Below, piece after piece: positions 46,308 to 54,383 of a stretch of DNA of 64,000 bases (its first letter is position 1; each line of letters starts with the position of its first letter). The DNA is from NIC37A-2 sp050289625 (GTDB taxonomy: Bacteria > Myxococcota_A > Polyangia > Polyangiales > Polyangiaceae): contig JBNKGC010000001.1 of NCBI GenBank assembly GCA_050289625.1, forward strand, positions 62,001-126,000. The letters are read 5' to 3'. A program made the position numbers and the translations under genes. The notes under the pieces were generated by a model. That model was not told the DNA's origin. It was given only the letters and a program-made list of their open reading frames with translations, and did not search any database.

Positions 46308-46964
46308 GTGAGCCACCGGGTTCGTGCAGCGGGCGCCTTGGGCGCTCTCTTGATTTGTTCGACGACGCACGCGGTCGCGGCGGAACAAGAGGGGGTTGTG
46401 AGCGAAGACCCCCTGATCGAAATCGGGGGCTTCATCGGATTTCAGGGTGGCGGAGACTTCGAGCACGCCGCGGGCACAGTCGACCTGGACGCCGGCCAGA
46501 ACTTCACCGGCTTGGTGGCCGTGCGAGCGTTCTTTGGGACGTACGTCGAGCTGACCTACAGTCGGCGTCCGAGCTCGCTCGACTACTTTTCGACGGATCC
46601 GGAGTTCGACTCGCGGGTCGTCGACGTCGGAATCGAATTCTACCAGGCGGCGGCCAGCGTTCGTCCGGCGATCCCCGGGTTCGTGCTGTTCCGACCTTAC
46701 GCAGCCCTGTCCATGGGAATGTCGAGGGTGGACCCCTCTCCCGAGGAGCTGAACGACGCCTGGAGCTTTGCTGCGGCGGCCTGGGCCGGCGGTGAACTCG
46801 AACTGAGTCGGAATTTCGCAGTGCGGATCTACGGTCGTCTGCCCATCACGGTGATCTCGGGAGGGTCGCTGTACTGCGGAGTGCCCGAGGGGTGTCAGCT
46901 CGGCTTGGATGCTAAGTTGACCGTTCAAGCCGAGATCGCAGGTGGACTCGTCGTGAGTTTCTGA
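46308..46964 (+). CDS. Predicted outer-membrane beta-barrel protein
   Basis: A 218-aa protein with signal peptide (cut near AVAAEQ) and alternating beta-strand pattern (IEIGGFIGFQGGGDF, FFGTYVELTYSRRP, VRIYGRLPITVI), ending in a C-terminal Phe (GGLVVSF). It resembles OmpW/OMP_b-brl-type barrels in design but no specific family is recognised. GTG start. Confidence 0.6.
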   Translation: MSHRVRAAGALGALLICSTTHAVAAEQEGVVSEDPLIEIGGFIGFQGGGDFEHAAGTVDLDAGQNFTGLVAVRAFFGTYVELTYSRRPSSLDYFSTDPEFDSRVVDVGIEFYQAAASVRPAIPGFVLFRPYAALSMGMSRVDPSPEELNDAWSFAAAAWAGGELELSRNFAVRIYGRLPITVISGGSLYCGVPEGCQLGLDAKLTVQAEIAGGLVVSF

Positions 46965-47021
46965 TGCGTCGGCTCGGGGCTCGAGCCCCGGGTACGCGAG
47001 AGCCCTTGCGGCTCGCGAGGG

Positions 47022-47045
47022 CAAAAAAACCGGTCAGAGACCGGT
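47022..47045 (-). terminator. Rho-independent terminator on the minus strand
   Basis: accggtc-aga-gaccggt (47029-47045) is followed on the minus strand by a run of seven T. It is correctly oriented to end transcription from the HTH gene at 47218-47607. Confidence 0.75.
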
Positions 47046-47151
47046 CGCGACGAGCTGGGGGTGCCATCGCGTCGCGTGCTGGGGGAGTCCAGAGTTTCCC
47101 TGGTTGAGGCTCCGCTTGCGGATGGCGACTTCTTGTTTGGAGCGCCCGACA

Positions 47152-47187
47152 AGTCACGGCTCGCGAGTGACCTCGCCAGCCGTGACT
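47152..47187 (-). other. Long hairpin just after the HTH gene
   Basis: agtcacggct (47152-47161) pairs exactly with agccgtgact (47178-47187). Inside it gcgag pairs with ctcgc, giving about 15 pairs and a 4-nt loop. It starts 31 bp beyond the HTH gene stop and may protect the mRNA end or assist termination. Confidence 0.55.
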
Positions 47188-47217
47188 CAACGGTGCGCTT
47201 TTCTGTTGTTTGGCGGT

Positions 47218-47607
47218 CTACTTGCGAACCAGCTTCTCGAGGTCCGTACGCTTGCGCTTCCAAGCCTTGGCGAGCTGAGGGATGTAGCGTTCGCCCACCA
47301 CGTGACCGGTCTCCAGATGGTAGACCTGAATCGGGTTGAGCTTGCACTTGGACGCCGCCTCAGTCCGGGAAAGACCCGTGTCGCGGCGCCACTTGAGCAT
47401 CGACTTTCCGAGTGGCGAGGGTTTCCCCGGGGTAGCACGCGGCTTTTGGTTCCGCGTGTCCCGCCGCCACTTCTCGCGGTCGATGCCGTGTTTGTCGCAA
47501 AGCGTCCGGAAGGCGCGACGCGATACCCCGAGGGCATCGGCTGCCGCGAAGATTCCTTCTCCTTTGCGAAGCTCTCGCAAAATAGCCGTTTTGTTCAGTT
47601 GACTCAT
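47218..47607 (-). CDS. HTH DNA-binding protein with two helix-turn-helix segments
   Basis: A 129-aa basic protein. The N-terminal HTH (about 5-45, NKTAILRELRKGEGIFAAAD then LGVSRRAFRTLCDKHG) is of the Fis/homeodomain-like type. After a Lys/Arg/Pro linker comes an XRE-like HTH (about 75-125, WRRDTGLSRTEAASKCKLN then VYHLETGHVV). ATG 47607 begins the conserved part; the frame also extends upstream. A perfect palindrome at 47757-47775, 150 bp upstream, could be its own operator. Confidence 0.75.
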   Translation of the reverse strand: MSQLNKTAILRELRKGEGIFAAADALGVSRRAFRTLCDKHGIDREKWRRDTRNQKPRATPGKPSPLGKSMLKWRRDTGLSRTEAASKCKLNPIQVYHLETGHVVGERYIPQLAKAWKRKRTDLEKLVRK

Positions 47608-47756
47608 AGTAGGAAGGCTCCGCACGGAATAGTAGGCACAAACGTTCGCCAACCAACCCCTGCGGCGGCAAAAAATGAGGCTCTCAGAGATTAATGGATC
47701 ACTTGGAGGGGCTCACCTTGCATCTTCGAAAGGTGCGGCGAATGCACCGACCGCTA

Positions 47757-47775
47757 ACACGCCAGTTTGGCGTGT
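47757..47775. promoter_or_regulatory. Perfect 8-bp palindrome (operator or hairpin)
   Basis: acacgcca-gtt-tggcgtgt. It lies upstream of the HTH gene and has no T-run after it, so an operator is more likely than a terminator. Confidence 0.45.
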
Positions 47776-48216
47776 CTGGACGGTTCGTTTGACACCCGTT
47801 CGGTACGACCGCACAGCGCCCCTCGCCTGCGTTGAGTTTCAGCCTGTGGCGTCCGCCGCCCGTGACGACTGAGGATTCAAACGCGGAACGCGCAAGAGAT
47901 GGCTTTCCGCAGCCGTTTCGACCTTTCGCCCGCCGTAGGCTGAAGACGCAGAGGGCAATCGACGGTGGGCAGGCTGCGCAGGGGCGCGCGCCGTCTGCCC
48001 GAGTGTCGGTTGCGGCGGATGTTGCGGGAGAAGCGCCGGGGGGCGTCTCACGTGTAGCGACTCTTGAAACAATGACTTGCGACGGCGTTCGCTGGCTGGA
48101 AGCTCGACTGAATCCTGAGAGGTGTCCAGTCAGTTGGCGGCTATTCCCGTCGTCACTGAGTTGTCACATCGTCAGAATTGCACGCGGCGGAGGCGGTCGA
48201 ACTCGGCGCGGACCGT

Positions 48217-48283
48217 CCTAGAGTGACAAACGGTTTACCGTTTGTCGCGACCAAACAAGCAACTAGAGCGGCGATTCGTGCAG
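48217..48283 (+). repeat. Intergenic repeat family 3, copy 2
   Basis: Same length and order as 32271-32337, with gtcgcgaccaaacaagca identical. This copy also contains the hairpin aaacgg-ttta-ccgttt (48228-48243), and a strong terminator begins 22 bp after it. Confidence 0.7.
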
Positions 48284-48304
48284 CGCGCCGAAGCCGAGCA
48301 GGCG

Positions 48305-48342
48305 AAAACCGCCCCCTCGACAAGAGGTGGGGGCGGTTTTTG
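48305..48342 (+). terminator. Strong Rho-independent terminator
   Basis: aaaaccgcccc pairs with ggggcggtttt in a 12-bp stem and ends in a T-run. It works best on the plus strand; the A-run at the other side could serve the minus strand too. Confidence 0.8.
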
Positions 48343-48667
48343 CAGGCGTCCGGAAGGCAAGCTGATCGGCGCTCTAGTGGATGAGCCCACGCGCGGTTTC
48401 AGCCTGGTCCTCGGGCCGCTCTTGCCGCTCGGCGCCCCGGGGTCGCCGATCAACGGTTCTTTTGCCACTGGAAAGTGCGCCCCGGGTTTTACCGCGTGGA
48501 TGCGGGCTTTTTCCCCAAAACGAGGATTCCCCAGAGCGAAAGAGGGGCGGCCCAAGCGCGTCAGGTGCAGCCGGCCTCGACCGGCGCGTTCCGAAGTGAG
48601 ATGAACGGGCGCCCCCGAGCCCCGCCATGTCCCGTTCCGCTCCCCGACCACGTCCTCCTGAGGCTTC

Positions 48668-50530
48668 GTGATCCTTGCCGTCCTGATTGCTTTGGCGTCT
48701 GTCGCCGCGGGCACGGTGCTCGCGCTCGTGCCCAAAAAGCGCGATGCGTTTCTCGGTCCGGTCCGCACGTTTGCTTTGACCTCTGCGCTCTCCGTCGTGT
48801 TTCTTCACCTCCTACCCGAAGCGCTGCAGGCTATCGGGGGCTGGGCGTTGGCCGCAGTCGGGCTCGGTTTGTTCGCGCCGATCCTCCTTGGACGATTCGG
48901 TGCGTTTATCTGGTCGTTCCGTGCGAAAGAGCCGAGGCACCGCCAATCCCAGCTTGCGCTCGAAGCGAGCTACTTCGGCCTCATCCTCCACCGGGTGGGT
49001 GATGGCATCGGCTTGGGCGCTTACACCGGTGAGTTGCACACGGGACACACGCACCAGAGCGTCCTCACGGCGATTGCGGCGCATGCGGTTCCCGTCGTAG
49101 CGATCGTCGTTTTGACGTTCGACTCGGTGCGCGGTCGCGGCTCAGCCCTCGTCCGGGCCACCGGATTGGCGCTCGCCAGCGTGTTCGGCATCCTGCTGAC
49201 CAATCTCGTCCCCGCGGACGTCGTCGCTCAGTCGGGAGCCTGGGTGACCGCACTGGTTGCGGGCCTTCTCGTGCACGTCGTCACGCACGATCTTCAGGTG
49301 CAGCCCCCGCGTGGGAACACCGCGCGCGCGATCGACTTCGGCGCAGCGGTGTTGGGAATCGCGGTGACGCTTCTGGGAGGAGATCCGCACAGCCACCATC
49401 TGGACGAGATCCCGATGACCGAACGGGTTCGCCACGCTCTCCTCGAAATCTCCGTCGAAACGGCTCCCATGCTTCTGCTCGGATTGGCCGCGGGGGCGCT
49501 CATTCAGGCGTACGGCGCCAGCATCCCGCGCGGCTGGCTGCGAGCACGGGGTGCCTACACCGACGCTCTGCGAGGGGCGATCGTCGGGGCGCCTCTACCG
49601 CTTTGTTCCTGCAGTGTGCTGCCTGTGTCCGCGTCGCTCAAGGCGCGACGGGCCGCGCCCGCCCTGGTGGTTGCGTTCCTGTTGGCGACTCCCGAACTCG
49701 GGGTCGAGACGTTTGCGCTCAGCGTGCGGTTTCTCGGCTGGCCCATGGCTTGGCTTCGGCTCGCGGGAGCGCTGCTCGTCGCTATCACGGCGGCCGTCGT
49801 GGTGGGGAAGCTTTTGGGAAGTGGTGAACCGAGCAGCCCGGGCGGTGGGGACGAGGCCTCACCGAACGATGACTGGGACTTGGCTTCGGCCGTTTCCGGC
49901 GAGAGTCGTTCGGTGTGGCGTCGCTTCGTCTTGGCATTCGACGAGCTCCTGCACCACATCGGCGCTTGGATGATCGTTGGTATTTTGGCTGCCGCCTATC
50001 TGGAGGCCGCGCTCTCGCCGGGAGCCTTGGCTGGTATCGGAAATCCGTGGCTCGAACTTGCGGCGGTCTCCTTGGTGGCCGTGCCCAGCTACGTGTGCGC
50101 CCCATCGGCGACGCCGCTGGCGGCAGTGCTCATCGCCAAAGGTCTTTCCCCGGGAGCTGCATTGGTGGGTCTGCTCTTGGGTCCGGCGACCAACGTCGCC
50201 ACGCTTGCGTTCCTCCGGAACTGGTACGGCCCACGGATCGTGGCCATCGCATGCGCGGTGATCACCGTCGTGTCCTGGGCTGCGGGCTTTGGGGTCAACG
50301 CATGGCTGCCTCCGGACGCCCTGGTGCCTCTTCGAGGTCCGAGCGATCACGCGCACGGAGTGATCTGGCTCGGTGTGAGTCTTCTCTTCGCGCTCCTCGT
50401 GGCGCGCAGCATCTGGCTCTCGGGCGCCCGCGCCTGGTTGGCCTCGCTCACGGAAACCCCGGGTCACGAGGCGCACGGTCACTCTCATGGCCACGGCCAC
50501 TCCCACGGGCATGGGCACGGGCTTGGCTGA
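48668..50530 (+). CDS. ZIP-like transporter fused to a DUF318/ArsP-type permease
   Basis: A 620-aa membrane protein with two parts. Residues about 1-245 resemble a ZIP metal transporter: VVFLHLLPEAL, HRVGDGIGLGAYTGE and IAAHAVPVVAIVV. Residues about 255-600 are a DUF318/ArsP_1 permease with the characteristic PLCSCSVLPVSASLKARRA and a second LGPATNVATLAFL stretch. The C-terminus is His-rich (HGHSHGHGHSHGHGHG), likely binding metal ions. A role in zinc or other metal handling is inferred. GTG start with tgagg upstream. Confidence 0.82.
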   Translation: MILAVLIALASVAAGTVLALVPKKRDAFLGPVRTFALTSALSVVFLHLLPEALQAIGGWALAAVGLGLFAPILLGRFGAFIWSFRAKEPRHRQSQLALEASYFGLILHRVGDGIGLGAYTGELHTGHTHQSVLTAIAAHAVPVVAIVVLTFDSVRGRGSALVRATGLALASVFGILLTNLVPADVVAQSGAWVTALVAGLLVHVVTHDLQVQPPRGNTARAIDFGAAVLGIAVTLLGGDPHSHHLDEIPMTERVRHALLEISVETAPMLLLGLAAGALIQAYGASIPRGWLRARGAYTDALRGAIVGAPLPLCSCSVLPVSASLKARRAAPALVVAFLLATPELGVETFALSVRFLGWPMAWLRLAGALLVAITAAVVVGKLLGSGEPSSPGGGDEASPNDDWDLASAVSGESRSVWRRFVLAFDELLHHIGAWMIVGILAAAYLEAALSPGALAGIGNPWLELAAVSLVAVPSYVCAPSATPLAAVLIAKGLSPGAALVGLLLGPATNVATLAFLRNWYGPRIVAIACAVITVVSWAAGFGVNAWLPPDALVPLRGPSDHAHGVIWLGVSLLFALLVARSIWLSGARAWLASLTETPGHEAHGHSHGHGHSHGHGHGLG

Positions 50531-50615
50531 CGTCGGCGAACGCCGTAGACAGCGCTCTGGGCTTGCCCCGCGCGCGGCTTTGACGACGCCGTGGGAGGGA
50601 CTCTAGCCTCGACCC

Positions 50616-50897
50616 ATGGTCACGCACGTCGTCTTCTTCAAATTCGAAACACGCGAGGACGCCGAAGCCTCTCGGGATCGTTTGCTCGCGATGAAGGGAC
50701 GCATCGCCGGGATGAAGTCCATCGAAGCTGGGCTCGACTTCACACGCAGCGAACGTTCCTTCGATCTCGCATTGATCACTCGGCACGATGATCGAGCGGC
50801 ACTCGAGAGCTACCGCACCGATCCCGTTCATCAGGAGGTCGTGGGGTTCATTCGAGATCGAGCGAAGGGGTCGGCGGCAGTGGACTTCGAAGGCTGA
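50616..50897 (+). CDS. Dabb (stress-responsive A/B barrel) domain protein
   Basis: A 93-aa ferredoxin-like dimeric-barrel domain. Seen: VTHVVFFKFE at the start, GLDFTRSERSFDLALIT in the middle and YRTDPVHQEVVGFIRD at the end, the Dabb pattern. Biochemical role is generally unknown. Ends 20 bp before the GreA-like gene. Confidence 0.85.
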   Translation: MVTHVVFFKFETREDAEASRDRLLAMKGRIAGMKSIEAGLDFTRSERSFDLALITRHDDRAALESYRTDPVHQEVVGFIRDRAKGSAAVDFEG

Positions 50898-50917
50898 AAG
50901 GCCTCAGGGAGCGAAAG

Positions 50918-51418
50918 ATGGCCTCGGGCAAGCGAGTCGACAAGGTTCGGCTGTTGGCTGAGTTGCGGCAGCAGCTCGGGGAAGAACTTCGCGTTCTGGC
51001 CGCGGCACACGGGGCCACGCAGGCCGGCGCGACCCACGAGGAGAGTCGCCCGGAAAACGACAAGGACACTCGAGCACTCGAGGCGTCGTACCTAGCCCGG
51101 GGGCAGGCGGAGCGGGTGGTCGCGCTGCGCGAGGGGTTACGAAGGTTGGATGGCCTGGGCACCAGGGGCTTCGCCGATGACGATCCCGTCGCACTCACAG
51201 CGCTCGTCACTTTGGACGATGGCGAAAAGCAGACGCAGTACTTCATCGCTCCCGTGGGCGGTGGGATTCGGCTGAGTGGCGGCGCGCACGGACCGATTTG
51301 CGTTGTCACACCGGCGGCACCCCTCGGACGCGCCTTGCTGGGGAAGCGGGTTGGTGACGACGTGGAGCTACGGACTCCCGAGGGCGTCCGCGACTACACG
51401 ATCGAAGAAGTCGAATGA
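50918..51418 (+). CDS. GreA/GreB-family transcription-factor-like protein
   Basis: A 166-aa protein with an N-terminal helical hairpin (about 8-75) and the C-terminal FKBP-like Gre domain (about 90-166), including FIAPVGGGIRL, SPLG-like TPAAPLGRALLGKRVGDDVEL and YTIEEVE. The coiled-coil tip lacks the usual acidic D-x-x-E pair at the expected place, so it may bind polymerase without RNA-cleavage stimulation, as other Gre-like factors do. Confidence 0.8.
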   Translation: MASGKRVDKVRLLAELRQQLGEELRVLAAAHGATQAGATHEESRPENDKDTRALEASYLARGQAERVVALREGLRRLDGLGTRGFADDDPVALTALVTLDDGEKQTQYFIAPVGGGIRLSGGAHGPICVVTPAAPLGRALLGKRVGDDVELRTPEGVRDYTIEEVE

Positions 51419-51529
51419 TGCCCGGAGTTCCCAGAGCTCGCCCGGTTGCGCGACAGCCGCGGCGGGGCAGACTTTGACCCGGGGCCCGCTCCGCCACTGC
51501 GAGCGGGTCTGAAAGAACAAGGGGGACCC

Positions 51530-52312
51530 ATGTTGGGTAGTCGACGAATCGGCGGGCGAGGGCGCGTCGTCTCCGTATTTTTGTGGGCGGTCGGTCTCGT
51601 GGGCATTTTGGCCCTGACCGCCGGATGCAGAGACGAAGAGAGCGAAAAGCCCGGCAGGACCGCGGAAATCAAGAAGGAGAAACCCGAGGACCTATCGGTA
51701 CAAGAGGGCGCGGTGCTCGCCGAGAAAGGTACTGCGGAGACGGACGAGGTCGCGGAGGGGGCGGAAGAGGCGGAAGAGGTCACGGAGGAAGCGGAGCCTT
51801 CGAAGGAGTCCCGAGGGGCCGTTGGCGGAGCTGCAGTGGGAGCCGGAGCGGGAGTTGCAGCTGAACGAGCTACCGAAACTGAGGTCGGGTCGGAAACCGA
51901 GGTCGGTTCGGAGTCCGAGGCAGCCGCGGTCGACGAACTCGAGGTGCTCGAGGGCGATACTGCCGTGTTGATGGTGCTGCCCGAGTCGCAGGGAACCGGC
52001 CTCGATGCACTCCGGATCTACGAGCCGGAGCCGATGGAGGTGCTGTTTGGGGCGGGAAGCCAAGAGCTCGGATATTGGTCCGACGACCAGCTCACGGACA
52101 TCCTGACGGTCGTCGAGAAATACCCGACGGCGATGATCGAACTTCGAGGCTACGCCTTCGGCGAGGACGTACCGGAAACCTACGAGCTTGCCCGGGACCG
52201 CGCTGAAATGGTGAAGAGCTGGTTGGTGGAACAGGGCGTTCCCGAGTCCCGCATTCGCGCTTCGGGGGTGGGGCCGGCCGACCACACCCAGTTGGTTGTC
52301 CTGGTGCGTTAG
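51530..52312 (+). CDS. OmpA-family lipoprotein
   Basis: A 260-aa outer-membrane lipoprotein: lipobox LTAGC, a long Glu/Ala-rich acidic linker (about 45-140) and a C-terminal OmpA-like peptidoglycan-binding domain (about 165-258, VLFGAGSQELG, IELRGYAFGED, ELARDRAEMVKSWL, RIRASGVGP). The first of the two usual peptidoglycan-binding acidic residues appears in GYAFGED. Repeat family 2 copy 2 begins at its stop codon. Confidence 0.85.
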   Translation: MLGSRRIGGRGRVVSVFLWAVGLVGILALTAGCRDEESEKPGRTAEIKKEKPEDLSVQEGAVLAEKGTAETDEVAEGAEEAEEVTEEAEPSKESRGAVGGAAVGAGAGVAAERATETEVGSETEVGSESEAAAVDELEVLEGDTAVLMVLPESQGTGLDALRIYEPEPMEVLFGAGSQELGYWSDDQLTDILTVVEKYPTAMIELRGYAFGEDVPETYELARDRAEMVKSWLVEQGVPESRIRASGVGPADHTQLVVLVR

Positions 52313-52365
52313 CAGGGCGCTGCAAAGAGCGTTTCTGCCATGGACGACGCCGGTCGCCCGCGCAC
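52311..52365 (+). repeat. Hairpin-containing repeat family 2, copy 2
   Basis: Related to 29028-29080 by about three bases in four with small gaps. The hairpin gcagggcgct / agcgtttctgc keeps its shape through G-T pairs, which suggests the structure is under selection. It probably ends the OmpA transcript. Confidence 0.4.
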
Positions 52366-52448
52366 GCGGCCCGAAGCGTCCGAGGCGGCGAAGGTGCCTC
52401 GGCGGGGCGCGATTGGTGCGCGGCCACGCCTGATGGCAAGGTCTGGTC

Positions 52449-52982
52449 GTGTCGAGCCCGGCCGAGCCCAAGAAGAATCGCCTTCGGCGCTTCCTGCTCG
52501 AAGCCCTGCTCGTGCTTTTCGTTTTCTGGGGCATCAGCACCTGGCAGACGCGAAACCTGCTCGGGGGCGATGGAAAGGCCGCGCCGCCGTTCACCCTAGC
52601 GGACCTCCAGGGAAACGAGGTTCGCCTGGTGGCGCTGGAGGGCAAGACCGTGCTCCTGCATTTCTGGGCGACGTGGTGCGGTGTCTGTCGCCAGGAGTTT
52701 TCGGCCCTCAACTCCATCTACGATGCCTTGGACACCGATGAAGTCTTGTTGACCGTCGTTGCCGACGCGGAAGACCCAGGGCGCATCGAACGCTTCGTGA
52801 AAGAGCACGGCATCCGTTATCCGGTGCTCCTCGGAACAAACGACGTCCTCGAGCGCTTTCGCGTGAGTGCGTTTCCAACCAACTACTACCTCGACGAAAG
52901 TGGTCGGATCGTCGGAAGCGCAGTGGGCCTTTCGAACCGGTGGGCGATGCGTGCCCGTCTCGGCTGCGCGAAGAGCGATTGA
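52449..52982 (+). CDS. TlpA-like membrane-anchored thioredoxin
   Basis: A 177-aa periplasmic thiol-disulfide protein: N-terminal anchor (about 14-32), then a thioredoxin fold with active site WCGVC, the cis-Pro in SAFPTNYYLDE, and LLHFWATW as in TlpA/ResA. It could act in cytochrome c or oxidase maturation, or general disulfide reduction. GTG start; no convincing ribosome site. Confidence 0.88.
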   Translation: MSSPAEPKKNRLRRFLLEALLVLFVFWGISTWQTRNLLGGDGKAAPPFTLADLQGNEVRLVALEGKTVLLHFWATWCGVCRQEFSALNSIYDALDTDEVLLTVVADAEDPGRIERFVKEHGIRYPVLLGTNDVLERFRVSAFPTNYYLDESGRIVGSAVGLSNRWAMRARLGCAKSD

Positions 52983-53027
52983 GTCGTTCTCGGGTCACGG
53001 CAGGCGCGCCCGGCGTCGCACAGCCTG

Positions 53028-53735
53028 TCAGGACGCGAGGTTCTGCTCGATGCTTTCGAGCGCTCGCTCGATCGACGACAGCCCACCCTTGCCGGCGAAC
53101 CCAACGGGCACGTTTGCCGTGCGCGCTGCGGCCACGACCGGTTCGGTGTGCTTGTGTTGAACCGCTCGATCACAGATCACCACGGCGGAGACCCGTCCTT
53201 GGCGGATGCGCTGTGGCAGGTTCCCGATCGCGTGGACACCGTCGCGCTCGGTGTCGACCCATTCAGTGTGAGCTCGTAGATGCTCGGGAACGGCGGACTC
53301 CTTCTTCCGGCCCGACAGTGCCCCCACGATCACGACCTTTCTGCCTTGGCTTCGCGCAGTCAGGGTCGGGAGGCCGAGCGAGACGGGAGGCGCGGGGAGG
53401 GGAGAGGAGCCCTCGACGGAGCTCGCCGGGGCCGGAGCCGCGGCCTTGGCTGGCGACGGAGACGTTCGTTGGCTGTCGGCAAGCTCTGGGAGCTTCCGAA
53501 CCGCGTCGAGCAAGAGGCGGGCTGCCCGCTCGGCGGTCACCTTCGACAGGCTCGGGCCGCGCACTCGATGCTGGTTGACGAAGTCGGTGACGATCCGTTC
53601 TTCGACGGCGCGTCGGTAGGTCTCGAGGGCCAGAGCGATGGTCTGCACCCCGGACAGAGCGTCCCGCTTCTTGGCCAAGAGGCTGTTCTGGAGCTCTTCG
53701 AGAAGCGCATCGACGGGCGACTTCGGATCGGACAC
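53028..53735 (-). CDS. DUF2325-like protein
   Basis: A 235-aa protein. N-terminal helical region (about 1-75), a Pro/Ala/Ser linker and a C-terminal Rossmann-like domain (about 120-235) with KVVIVGALSGRKKE and VVICDRAVQHKHTEPVVAAA, resembling DUF2325. The usual function of DUF2325 is unknown. GTG 53735 is chosen where the helical region starts; the frame is open far upstream across a divergent gene and is not credible there. Confidence 0.6.
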   Translation of the reverse strand: MSDPKSPVDALLEELQNSLLAKKRDALSGVQTIALALETYRRAVEERIVTDFVNQHRVRGPSLSKVTAERAARLLLDAVRKLPELADSQRTSPSPAKAAAPAPASSVEGSSPLPAPPVSLGLPTLTARSQGRKVVIVGALSGRKKESAVPEHLRAHTEWVDTERDGVHAIGNLPQRIRQGRVSAVVICDRAVQHKHTEPVVAAARTANVPVGFAGKGGLSSIERALESIEQNLAS

Positions 53736-53797
53736 TTGGAAGACGATAGCGTGTTCGGGCGCACCCGTCTTGCGCCCGGGACTGGTAGAAGGACGGA

Positions 53798-54301
53798 ATG
53801 GATCGCATGACCGCCGAAGACGTGATCGACGCCCTGGATCTTTCCCCGCACCCCGCCGAAGGCGGGTTCTTTCGCGAAACCTATCGTGCCGCAGAGGCCT
53901 ACGTGGGGCGGAACCCGCGGCTCTCCTCGCGCAACGTCTCGACGGCGATTTATTACCTCCTAACGGAAACGAGCTTTTCGGCTGTGCATCGCTTTCCGGC
54001 GGACGAGGTGTTCCATTTCTACCTCGGCGATCCGGTGGAAATGCTGAACCTGCACGCGGACGGGTCATCCCGGATCGTTCGCCTCGGTACCGATCTGGCT
54101 CGGGGACAGCGTCCCCAAGTCGTCGTGGCGGGGGAAGTGTGGCAGGGGTGCCGCCTCGTTCCTGGGGGCTCCTTCGCCCTCCTGGGTACCACCGTGGCAC
54201 CGAGCTTCGAGTACGAAGACTTCGAGCTCGGTGTTCGCGACGACTTGATCCAGGCGCATCCGGATCAGGCCGAGCTCATCCGAGCGCTCACGGCCGACTG
54301 A
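53798..54301 (+). CDS. DUF985 cupin
   Basis: A 167-aa single cupin of the DUF985 family: PHPAEGGFFRETYR, STAIYYLLTETSFSAVHRF, DEVFHFYLGDPVEM (metal-binding His) and FALLGTTVAPSFEYEDFELG. The family is related to sugar-epimerase-like cupins; substrate unknown. Divergent from the DUF2325-like gene and convergent with uup. Confidence 0.9.
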   Translation: MDRMTAEDVIDALDLSPHPAEGGFFRETYRAAEAYVGRNPRLSSRNVSTAIYYLLTETSFSAVHRFPADEVFHFYLGDPVEMLNLHADGSSRIVRLGTDLARGQRPQVVVAGEVWQGCRLVPGGSFALLGTTVAPSFEYEDFELGVRDDLIQAHPDQAELIRALTAD

Positions 54302-54383
54302 ATGGTCCGAGGTGCGGACGGTTTCCGCAATCTCATGAACTCTGCCAGGCCCGAGGCGAGCCGCTGACGAAAGCGTTCTCGGA

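Larger units (their letters stand above)
48217..48342 (+). ncRNA. Candidate small RNA (repeat plus terminator)
   Basis: A conserved 67-bp element with an internal hairpin, followed by a Rho-independent terminator, in a region with no gene: the layout of an sRNA. No promoter could be placed with confidence, and the other copy (32271) lacks a terminator. Inference only. Confidence 0.35.
47608..48667. other. 1.06-kb non-coding region with palindrome, repeat and terminator
   Basis: No frame here has convincing coding character; several are open only because of G/C bias. It holds the palindrome 47757-47775, repeat family 3 copy 2 (48217-48283) and a strong terminator (48305-48342), so a small RNA gene is more likely than a protein gene. 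Confidence 0.5.

Noticed and set aside
47832..48604. Several open frames in the 1-kb gap before the ZIP fusion gene
   Set aside because: Products are Arg/Pro/Gly-rich, lack ribosome sites, and cross the repeat and terminator; not credible genes.
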